A stretch of DNA of 14,807 bases from Ruminiclostridium sp. (lineage in GTDB: Bacteria; Bacillota; Clostridia; Oscillospirales; Oscillospiraceae), in contig JAFZEB010000133.1 of the NCBI GenBank assembly GCA_017560855.1, positions 1-14,807 of the forward strand, read 5' to 3'. Below the pieces are notes generated by a model, which was not told the origin of the DNA, did not search any database, and was given only the letters and a program-made list of their open reading frames with translations. The translations under genes were made by a program, and so were the position numbers. This document shows, piece after piece, positions 7,338-12,891 of the stretch (position 1 is its first letter; every line of letters begins with the position of its first letter).

Positions 7338-7460
7338 GTGAGCGGTAGTCCCATTGTTCAGGACGGCAAACTGATTGGAGCTGTCACGCATGTGCTGGTA
7401 AACGACCCGACCAGAGGGTATGGGATTTTTATCGAGAATATGCTGGATGCAGCAGGTTAA
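7338..7460 (+). pseudogene. spoIVB: Second, diverged spoIVB 3' end (tail 2, truncated)
   Basis: Encodes the last 40 residues of a SpoIVB, from VSGSPIVQDG through GYGIFIENMLDAAG and TAA. Aligned by hand without gaps to 6213-6335, the protein is identical at 37 of 40 residues, while 26 of 123 bases differ, almost all silent. The catalytic Ser is present but the His, PDZ and signal regions are absent, and a TGA in frame at 7326 blocks upstream reading. Homology stops abruptly at about 7338. The silent divergence means this piece came from a functional spoIVB of another lineage, not from a decaying local duplicate. It should not be expressed as a protease. Confidence 0.9.
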
Positions 7461-7465
7461 AGTTA

Positions 7466-7496
7466 TGACAGGGGCGAAATGCCCCTGTCATTTTTT
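7466..7496 (+). terminator. Terminator behind spoIVB tail 2
   Basis: A 10-bp stem TGACAGGGGC / GCCCCTGTCA (7466-7475 with 7481-7490), loop GAAAT, then TTTTTT. It lies 6 bases after the tail-2 stop and resembles the spoIVB terminator at 6339-6368, so it moved together with the tail. Confidence 0.9.
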
Positions 7497-7507
7497 CAGG
7501 CGCATGA

Positions 7508-7524
7508 TATAATGATATTATAAT
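7508..7524 (+). promoter_or_regulatory. Possible -10 region for the 118-residue orphan gene
   Basis: Two overlapping-scale TATAAT hexamers (7508-7513 and 7519-7524) lie 23-39 bases before ATG 7547. No convincing -35 box is seen; the expected place overlaps the terminator of tail 2. Weak call. Confidence 0.35.
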
Positions 7525-7546
7525 TCAAAGGAAAGGGCGCTATAAA

Positions 7547-7903
7547 ATGAACAGGCATGATGAAATTATGAAATGGGGCAAGTATATTTATGCGAGTTTT
7601 GCCCGTCAAGATGGTTTTACATATTGCAATAGAAAATTTGCGGATGCTTCCTCAACAGCGATTCCTGCATACATTCTTGTTGACGAAAGGTTTACAACCG
7701 GACATGATGATTCAGCGAAATTTGTGGAACTCATTGACGAAAACGAAAACATTATTCAATCATGGATGTTTGAAGGGACTCTGAAAAAGAAATTTGAAAA
7801 TCCCGATTTATGGGATGATGATTGCCTTGTATATTATCTAAAAGAGTCCATGGAACTTCCTGTTGTCCAAAATACGTGGGGAAGAAACGTAGAGGAGTTC
7901 TGA
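7547..7903 (+). CDS. Unrecognised 118-residue cytoplasmic protein
   Basis: I do not recognise this family. It is a 118-residue acidic protein with no signal peptide or membrane segment. It is rich in aromatic residues (Trp in MKWGKYIY, SWMFEG, DLWDDD, NTWGRN) and has a strand-like stretch, IPAYILVDERF, followed by KFVELIDENENIIQSWMFEG. The size and acidity recall small immunity-type or SMI-like proteins, but nothing in the sequence proves this. AAAGGAAAGGG (7527-7537) precedes ATG 7547, so the gene looks translatable. It is AT-rich, single, and packed tightly between two spoIVB tails: the third tail begins 10 bases after its stop. It is cargo 2 of the insertion region. Confidence 0.68.
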   Translation: MNRHDEIMKWGKYIYASFARQDGFTYCNRKFADASSTAIPAYILVDERFTTGHDDSAKFVELIDENENIIQSWMFEGTLKKKFENPDLWDDDCLVYYLKESMELPVVQNTWGRNVEEF

Positions 7904-7913
7904 TTTGCGCCTA

Positions 7914-7961
7914 AAAGGTTACGGGATTTTTATTGAGAACATGCCGGAAACGGCGGGATAA
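7914..7961 (+). pseudogene. spoIVB: Third, shortest spoIVB 3' end (tail 3, truncated)
   Basis: Encodes KGYGIFIENMPETAG and TAA. Over the last 14 residues, 11 match the SpoIVB end upstream, with GYGIFIEN exact, while about 10 of 45 bases differ, mostly at third positions. It ends exactly at the stop codon, like tail 2, and is followed by a terminator. Being short, this is less certain than tail 2, but an exact eight-residue family motif placed at a stop codon and followed by a hairpin is unlikely by chance. Confidence 0.75.
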
Positions 7962-7963
7962 CA

Positions 7964-7992
7964 GAAAGCGTGGACAAATCGTCCACGCTTTC
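7964..7992. terminator. Hairpin between spoIVB tail 3 and the convergent propeller gene
   Basis: A perfect 12-bp stem GAAAGCGTGGAC / GTCCACGCTTTC (7964-7975 with 7981-7992) with loop AAATC. It begins 3 bases after the tail-3 stop and 4 bases from the end of the minus-strand gene (stop at 7997-7999), so it can serve either direction, although its T-tracts are short. Confidence 0.72.
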
Positions 7993-7996
7993 CGCT

Positions 7997-10900
7997 TTAG
8001 GTATTCTGTTCGTAGAGCACCAGGGAACTCTTACGTGTGCTTACATCAAAAGAGGACCCGCTGACGCCAAGATAGTAGGTGGTTGTTTTGCTGTTCCGGT
8101 TGGAAGTCCGCACTGCCGTGCTGATCCTGCCGCCGGATACGGTCCAGCTTGCAGCAGAGGTTTTTTGGGTGGTCATGCCCAACTGCTTATTGCTGTCCAC
8201 ATACAGATAATATCGCACGCCAGACACTTCGCACCAAAGCTTTCCGCGTTCATAGTTCCAGTGGGTCAGATCCTCACCGGACGTAACGGTATACGTACCG
8301 TAACCGGATACGGCAATGGCAGCCGCAGACAGATCCCGCTGCATGGCCTTGTTACTCATGGTGATGAGGTAGGACTCTCCGGTGGTCATAGATGTCTTCT
8401 TTTTATAGGTAGTCTGAACGGTCGCAAAGGCATAACCACAGGTGTCGCAGGAAGAATCACCGTTTCCATCTGCACACGCCTTTTCCAACAGTTCTGCCCC
8501 GCAAACGGTACAATACTGCAGGTGCGTCCCATCCCCGTTATTCTTCCACTGGGTGCGATGGCTCAGAGCAGGGATCGTCTGCCCCTGGGAGACCAGCATA
8601 CCGCAGGTATTGCAATAACTATCGCCGCTATAGCCAGCCGCTGTGCAGGTGGCTGCCTTTTCATTCCACAGCTGGGTCTTGTGGCCCAGCGCCGGGATAG
8701 ACTCGCCCTGCGCAAGCAGCTCGCCACAGGTGCTGCAATAGCTGTCGCCGCTGTAACCAGCGCCTACGCAGGTAGCCTTTCTCTTGTTTTTCACCTGCTC
8801 AGTGTGGCCCAACGCAGGGATCTCCTGCCCCTGAGTGAGCACCTCACCGCAGGCCGTGCAGACCTCATCGCCGCTATAGCCCGCTTCCGTACAAGTGGCT
8901 GCCTTTTGATTCTGCAGCTGCGCGGTATGGGTACATTCTTCCTCTATTTCCGGTGCGGGGATGTCCATGCGGTAGGTGCCGCCGCCAAAGGTGGTCACAT
9001 ACATGGTGTCGCCATCAGAAGAGAAGCTGATATTCTTCAGTTGGGTAAACAGCCCTTCTGCAAACACGGAGAACTCGCCATCTTTCCCTGCATACACCGT
9101 GCCGTAAGGCTCGGTGGCATACAGGGTACCATCCGGTGCAAACCCGCTATAGAAGACGCCGTTGTTATTTGCAAAGACGCAGGTGATATCATTTCCGTCA
9201 TAGTGATAGATACCACCGTTTTCATTCACCCAGGAACCGCAGTCCCACTGGACAAACCACTCATAATGATTGGTGGGGATCACATTCAGATACAGGCCTT
9301 TTTGCGGATGGTAGGTCAGGCTGCGGACCAGCACCAGTTCTCCCAGGTCTATCTTCTCAGTCTTACCTGTCTGCAGATCATAGGCATAGAGGATCGCAGG
9401 TTCCCAGGCACCGGAGACACAATTGTACGGTGCGGTCAGGCAGTAGATGGTGTCTTCGGTCATTACAATATCTTCGCCCCAGATCAGACCGTCCACGGTA
9501 TCCATGCTATTGCTGATGGAAGTAAAGGTCTTGCCACTGTCATAGCTGATGAAGAAGCCCCGGTTGCCGGTTGCCACCGCAATGGTCAGGGCACCGCCGT
9601 TGTCCTTCACGCTCATTTTAACGGGAATGGCATCCGCAGGCAGGCCCGCGCTGTAGGAGAAGTCCCAGTTGATGCCGCCGTCCCGGGAAACTGCAAATGC
9701 GCCCTTGGTCCAATCGCGGTCTGTCAGCTGGGGGTTATAGGGCACGTCGTGCCGGTTGCTCCACAGGCCATAGATCAACCCCTCCGTATGGGTATCGAAA
9801 TACAGATCGTAGCAGGTATTGTAGATCTCCTGGTCATTTGCAGGGAGGGCCATACGCCGGAAGCTCGCGCCGTTGTTATAGCTGTTCTGCAGGCCAAGGT
9901 CGGTGGTGCAGATAATGATGTGATCGGGATCAAAGGGGTCTTCCTTCACAGAATAGGTGGTCTGCACATTCAGACCCCTGGTGCTGTAAGTGCCGTCTTC
10001 GTGCGCCACACAGTGAGAGGTCTTGACACTGCGGTCATTTTCCCCGTCGTAATGGATCATATAAACCGTCTCCGTGGTGAGCAGGAAAAAGTCATCGTCT
10101 TTAGGATCTACAGCCATACCATAGAAGGGGCCATGGCTGCCATAGCTCCAGCCATCGTCTACGATGGTGTCACGGGTCTTGTACATAGAGTCAAACACCC
10201 ACTCAAAGCCGGTGCCGTTGAACTTCATCACACCCGCCTCAGAACCATCCTCAAAAGACAGGTAAATATTATCAAAGTTGTTGCCGCAGATCTCCTTGAA
10301 ATGCCAGTCAAATGTGCGCTGGACCCCCCACTTTTCATAGACATTGGTGAGGGTGTTCTGTTCGCTCAGATCGTTCCAGCTCTCAAAATCCTGGGTATAG
10401 AGAATTTTGGTCGCATCGGCAGTATCCTCCAGCAAAAACAGCTGGTCGCCGATCCATTCCACATCCTCCAGGGTTCCCTGGGCAGTATAGAGCTCAGTAA
10501 GCTTTTTTTCCGCACTGTCATATTTCCAGAGGACATTCTCAACGGTATAGTACAGCACATCTTCACGGGCTGCCATACTCACATTCGTTGCGGTGGATGC
10601 TCCGGCCTGCACCTGCTGGCGGTCAAAGACCAGCAGATCATCACCGTCATGATCTGCCTGCATGACCATGAAATTGCCTTCCCAGTCCGTGGTCGCAAAC
10701 CAGACCTTGTCCGCAGATGCCTCCACAGCATTCAAATATCCGTAGTTGTAATCATCCGCCAGCATCAGGTTTTCATTCCAGCCGCAGCGGCTGACACGGT
10801 ATTTCACATTCTTGGGATAGATCAGTTCCAGGCTCTTGCCGTGGTCTTTGCTGGCGTACAGACCGTAACCGCCGGCAAACACGGTACCGTCTTCCGAAAT

Positions 10901-11182
10901 GCAGGCCCGGGTCAGCCAACCGTAGGATTCCGTACGGCTCCAGGTAGCACCCCGGTCATAGGAATAGTACAGACCGCCCATATCGCAGGTGGCGTAGAAC
11001 CGGTTGGAGTCTGTGGGGTCGATCAACGGTGTGACCATTGCCCCGCCGCCGCCAATGCTGAGATTTTCATAGGCATCCTGGGTCTTTGTCACCACCGTTT
11101 CATAGTCCGTTGCCAGAGCAGAAACGGGCAGCGCCGTCATCAACATGACCGCTGCCAACAAAATAGACAACACCTTTTTCAT
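7997..11182 (-). CDS. Secreted Asp-box beta-propeller protein with Cys-rich repeats (GH74/sortilin-like)
   Basis: A 1061-residue exported protein. A clear signal peptide (residues 1-24, ending SALA before TDYET) is followed by a beta-propeller region of about 700 residues. It opens like GH74 xyloglucanases (NLSIGGGGAMVTPLIDPTD, then DMGG at 67-70) and carries five Asp-box-like motifs: SYDRGATW (74-81), SKDHGKSL (111-118), SYNNGASF (434-441), SRDGGINW (499-506) and SYDSGKTF (546-553). Next come three Cys-rich repeats of about 41 residues (750-875), each with ATC...AGYSGD, CxxCG and IPALGH (the last IPALSH), then a degenerate fourth. A Ser/Thr-rich C-terminal domain (about 930-1061) follows. 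No LPXTG, S-layer or transmembrane anchor is visible. Asp67 could match a GH74 catalytic Asp, but I cannot place the second, so glycan hydrolysis or glycan binding are both open. Strong AAGGAGGGG and a promoter at 11215-11243 support the start. Confidence 0.85.
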   Translation of the reverse strand: MKKVLSILLAAVMLMTALPVSALATDYETVVTKTQDAYENLSIGGGGAMVTPLIDPTDSNRFYATCDMGGLYYSYDRGATWSRTESYGWLTRACISEDGTVFAGGYGLYASKDHGKSLELIYPKNVKYRVSRCGWNENLMLADDYNYGYLNAVEASADKVWFATTDWEGNFMVMQADHDGDDLLVFDRQQVQAGASTATNVSMAAREDVLYYTVENVLWKYDSAEKKLTELYTAQGTLEDVEWIGDQLFLLEDTADATKILYTQDFESWNDLSEQNTLTNVYEKWGVQRTFDWHFKEICGNNFDNIYLSFEDGSEAGVMKFNGTGFEWVFDSMYKTRDTIVDDGWSYGSHGPFYGMAVDPKDDDFFLLTTETVYMIHYDGENDRSVKTSHCVAHEDGTYSTRGLNVQTTYSVKEDPFDPDHIIICTTDLGLQNSYNNGASFRRMALPANDQEIYNTCYDLYFDTHTEGLIYGLWSNRHDVPYNPQLTDRDWTKGAFAVSRDGGINWDFSYSAGLPADAIPVKMSVKDNGGALTIAVATGNRGFFISYDSGKTFTSISNSMDTVDGLIWGEDIVMTEDTIYCLTAPYNCVSGAWEPAILYAYDLQTGKTEKIDLGELVLVRSLTYHPQKGLYLNVIPTNHYEWFVQWDCGSWVNENGGIYHYDGNDITCVFANNNGVFYSGFAPDGTLYATEPYGTVYAGKDGEFSVFAEGLFTQLKNISFSSDGDTMYVTTFGGGTYRMDIPAPEIEEECTHTAQLQNQKAATCTEAGYSGDEVCTACGEVLTQGQEIPALGHTEQVKNKRKATCVGAGYSGDSYCSTCGELLAQGESIPALGHKTQLWNEKAATCTAAGYSGDSYCNTCGMLVSQGQTIPALSHRTQWKNNGDGTHLQYCTVCGAELLEKACADGNGDSSCDTCGYAFATVQTTYKKKTSMTTGESYLITMSNKAMQRDLSAAAIAVSGYGTYTVTSGEDLTHWNYERGKLWCEVSGVRYYLYVDSNKQLGMTTQKTSAASWTVSGGRISTAVRTSNRNSKTTTYYLGVSGSSFDVSTRKSSLVLYEQNT
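8558..8935 (-). repeat. Three in-frame Cys-rich repeats of about 123 bp
   Basis: Within the secreted protein gene, units at 8935-8804, 8803-8681 and 8680-8558 encode 44, 41 and 41 residues with the shared pattern ATC-x3-GYSGD-x2-C-x2-CG-x4-QG(or E)-x-IPAL-(G/S)-H. A degenerate fourth unit follows to about residue 922 (CTVCG, CDTCG). The paired CxxC motifs suggest a metal-binding or disulphide module used as a spacer or surface-binding stalk (inference). Confidence 0.85.
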
Positions 11183-11214
11183 GTGTGCCCCTCCTTTTAT
11201 CTCTTTTCCCGCTT

Positions 11215-11243
11215 ATTATATGGTTTTTTTTCGCAATGGGCAA
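11215..11243 (-). promoter_or_regulatory. Promoter of the secreted propeller gene
   Basis: On the minus strand, TTGCCC (11243-11238), 17-bp spacer containing an A-tract, and a perfect TATAAT (11220-11215). The leader before ATG 11182 is about 25 bases and contains AAGGAGGGG. Confidence 0.7.
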
Positions 11244-11310
11244 CTGTTTTCTGCATCCTTCGGTATAGTTATGCTGCACAAGGATCGTTCCCTGTCTTTT
11301 GATCCCCGCA

Positions 11311-11322
11311 GATGATATCATC
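11311..11322. promoter_or_regulatory. 12-bp perfect palindrome between divergent promoters
   Basis: GATGATATCATC is a perfect palindrome lying between the minus-strand propeller promoter and the + strand VOC-SDR promoter. It could be an operator for either; there is no direct evidence of what binds it. Confidence 0.3.
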
Positions 11323-11339
11323 CCTTTCATACCAGCAGC

Positions 11340-11369
11340 AAGAAGGCTTGGTCACGATCCTGCCTTCTT
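11340..11369 (+). terminator. Terminator-like inverted repeat upstream of the VOC gene
   Basis: An 8-bp stem AAGAAGGC / GCCTTCTT (11340-11347 with 11362-11369) with a 14-nt loop containing two more possible G-C pairs, followed by the moderately T-rich CTATTTCGTT. No + strand gene ends here, so it may be a leftover terminator, an insulator against read-through, or an operator just before the promoter at 11378. Confidence 0.35.
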
Positions 11370-11377
11370 CTATTTCG

Positions 11378-11406
11378 TTGACATTCATTTTTCGGTATAT
11401 TATCAT
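11378..11406 (+). promoter_or_regulatory. Sigma-A promoter of the VOC-SDR operon
   Basis: Perfect TTGACA (11378-11383), 17-bp spacer, TATCAT (11401-11406). Expected transcript start is near 11413, about 43 bases before ATG 11456. Confidence 0.78.
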
Positions 11407-11455
11407 GGATCCAAGAAGTATCGATCCCACACCACGGGCAGAAAAGAGGTTTCCT

Positions 11456-11821
11456 ATGAAATTCAAAATGATCCACGAAAACTACAATGTTTCCGATCTG
11501 AACAAGTCCCTGGCCTTCTACGAAAAGGCGCTGGACCTCCACGAGGCACGGCGCATGAACGGCGACGGCTTCATCATCGTCTACCTGAGCAACCAGGAAA
11601 GCACCTTTGAACTGGAGCTGACCTGGCTGGAAGACCACCCCCAGGCCTACGACCTGGGCGAGTGCGAGTTCCACCTGGCCTTTGCGGTGGATGACTACGA
11701 CGCCGCCCACAAGCTCCACGAGGAGATGGGCTGCATCTGCTACGAAAATCCCGCCATGGGCATCTATTTCATCACTGACCCGGACGGCTATTGGCTGGAG
11801 ATCGTCCCCGCAAAGAAATAA
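11456..11821 (+). CDS. Glyoxalase I-like VOC family protein
   Basis: A 121-residue vicinal oxygen chelate enzyme, closest to lactoylglutathione lyase (glyoxalase I), which isomerises the hemithioacetal of methylglyoxal and a thiol. Two beta-alpha-beta-beta-beta modules are visible. All four metal ligands can be aligned with E. coli GloA: His7 (IHENYNV), Glu54 (ELELTW), His73 (EFHLAFAV) and Glu115 (YWLEIVP). The FYEKALDL and DPDGYWLEI stretches are typical. The upstream reading extends to ATG 11312, but the promoter at 11378 and AAGAGGT before ATG 11456 set this start. The SDR gene follows 23 bases later, so the pair probably detoxifies or reduces a reactive carbonyl compound (inference). The thiol partner in this organism is unknown. 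Confidence 0.88.
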   Translation: MKFKMIHENYNVSDLNKSLAFYEKALDLHEARRMNGDGFIIVYLSNQESTFELELTWLEDHPQAYDLGECEFHLAFAVDDYDAAHKLHEEMGCICYENPAMGIYFITDPDGYWLEIVPAKK

Positions 11822-11844
11822 CCGCATACAAGGAGGGCGCAGGA

Positions 11845-12657
11845 ATGGTTGAGTATGGGTTAACCGGCAGAGTGGCCATCATCACCGGGGCCAACAATCC
11901 CCAGGGGATCGGGGCCGCCACCGCCCAGGCCTTTGCCCGGGAGGGGGCCAAGGTGGTTCTGGTCTATCAAAAAATCCCCAGAGCCTTTGACGAGAGCAAG
12001 ACCGACCGGAACGGAGCTGACCGCTACTTTGCGGCCAACGCCGGGAATGCAGCGGCTGTGGAGAGAACCCTCCAGGCCATGGGGGCGGATGTCCTGGTTT
12101 TGGAACGGGATATTTCCAACGAAAACGATGTCCGAGACATCTATGCGGCAGTCCTGGCAAAGTACGGCCGGGTGGATATCCTGGTGAACAATGCGGCAGA
12201 CGGGGACATGGAGGGTATCGACACCATCGAGACCATCACCCAGGCCGTCATAGACGATACCTTCGCCGTCAATGTCCGGGGCAGTCTCCTGATGACCCGG
12301 GAATTCATCCGGCACCGGGGCGACTATGGCCGCATCATCTCTCTTTCCACCGATGCGGCCCAGGTCTTTGCGGGGCAGATCACCTACGGGGCCAGCAAGG
12401 CCACCCTGGAAGCCCTCACCCGCAGCATCGCCCTGGAAGCGGCGAAGTACGGCATCACCGTGAACTGCGTGGCCCCCGGCCCCACCCAGACCGGGTGGAT
12501 CGACCAGGAACTGGAAACCGCCGTCCTCCCCCTCATCCCCATGGGCCAGCTCATCCAGCCGGAAGACATCGCCGAGACCATTCTGTTTTTGGCCAGCCAG
12601 CAGGCCAGAATGATCACGGGGCAGGTCATCAAGGTATCCGGGGGAAAGGCCCTCTGA
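11845..12657 (+). CDS. Short-chain dehydrogenase/reductase (SDR) family oxidoreductase
   Basis: A 270-residue classical-type SDR, an NAD(P)-dependent oxidoreductase of FabG-like size. The Rossmann glycine motif is TGANNPQGIG (14-23), longer than the usual TGxxxGIG by two residues. NNAA is at 115-118, the catalytic Ser is probably Ser168 in ISLST, and YGASK gives Tyr181 and Lys185. The PGPTQTGWI region and the end ITGQVIKVSGGKAL are typical. An insert of about 20 residues after the second strand (KIPRAFDESKTDRNGADRYF) is longer than in FabG. ATG 11845 is chosen because AAGGAGGGC lies upstream; an in-frame ATG at 11791 overlaps the VOC gene. Second gene of the VOC-SDR operon. Substrate unknown; a carbonyl made or used by the VOC enzyme is a guess. 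Confidence 0.92.
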   Translation: MVEYGLTGRVAIITGANNPQGIGAATAQAFAREGAKVVLVYQKIPRAFDESKTDRNGADRYFAANAGNAAAVERTLQAMGADVLVLERDISNENDVRDIYAAVLAKYGRVDILVNNAADGDMEGIDTIETITQAVIDDTFAVNVRGSLLMTREFIRHRGDYGRIISLSTDAAQVFAGQITYGASKATLEALTRSIALEAAKYGITVNCVAPGPTQTGWIDQELETAVLPLIPMGQLIQPEDIAETILFLASQQARMITGQVIKVSGGKAL

Positions 12658-12719
12658 TATTCTGTTTGACAGATGGCCAAAAACACGTATGGTGTCCCAA
12701 CGGAACAAATTGATTTTTT

Positions 12720-12755
12720 AAGGCGTGCTGCAGTGGTTTTGCAGCACGCCTTTTC
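12720..12755 (+). terminator. Terminator of the VOC-SDR operon
   Basis: A 13-bp perfect stem AAGGCGTGCTGCA / TGCAGCACGCCTT (12720-12732 with 12740-12752), 7-nt loop, followed by T residues and preceded by a T/A tract, so it is strong. Confidence 0.92.
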
Positions 12756-12823
12756 CTTTCAGCAGGATTCTCCCCACCAGCACCTGTCTTTTTGACTTTT
12801 TTATGGTATAATTCAAAAACCTC

Positions 12824-12854
12824 TTGACCTTAAACCTTGTTCATACCTTATGGT
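12824..12854 (+). promoter_or_regulatory. MerR-type promoter with 19-bp spacer upstream of the membrane MerR gene
   Basis: TTGACC (12824-12829) and TATGGT (12849-12854) are separated by 19 bp, the over-long spacing that MerR-family activators correct by twisting DNA. This suggests autoregulation. A second possible element, an extended -10 (TGG followed by TATAAT at 12807-12812), lies just upstream and might give basal transcription. No clear full dyad was found inside the spacer. Confidence 0.5.
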
Positions 12855-12891
12855 GAGGACGTAAACAAGATTGCAAGGAGGCTGTGGAACC

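Larger units (their letters stand above)
6214..7961 (+). other. Composite insertion region bounded by three spoIVB 3' ends
   Basis: The region runs spoIVB end, cargo 1 (DUF2975 and XRE genes), second spoIVB end, cargo 2 (118-residue orphan), third spoIVB end. All three ends stop exactly at the spoIVB stop codon and each is followed by its own hairpin. Cargo genes are visibly AT-richer than the flanking GC-rich genes. No integrase, transposase or terminal inverted repeat is seen, so I label it a composite region and not a defined mobile element. A misassembly joining related strains would give the same pattern. Confidence 0.65.

Noticed and set aside
6336..7961. The cargo region as a classic integrative element or insertion sequence
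   Set aside because: No integrase, resolvase, transposase or terminal inverted repeats can be read; only the repeated spoIVB ends bound it.
8558..8935. Regular 123-bp repeats as a possible CRISPR array
   Set aside because: Units are long, contiguous, in frame and coding, with no spacers and no cas genes nearby.
7970..11302. A 1110-codon open frame on the + strand, antisense to the whole secreted propeller gene
   Set aside because: No ribosome site, no recognisable domain, and composition that mirrors the opposite strand's codon bias. The minus-strand gene has a signal peptide, promoter, ribosome site and clear motifs.
11312..11455. N-terminal extension of the VOC protein from ATG 11312
   Set aside because: It would span the promoter at 11378-11406 and has no family match; the glyoxalase fold begins at ATG 11456.
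12792..12812. TTGACT and TATAAT as a second promoter for the MerR gene
   Set aside because: They are only 9 bp apart, too close for a -35/-10 pair; only the extended -10 remains possible.
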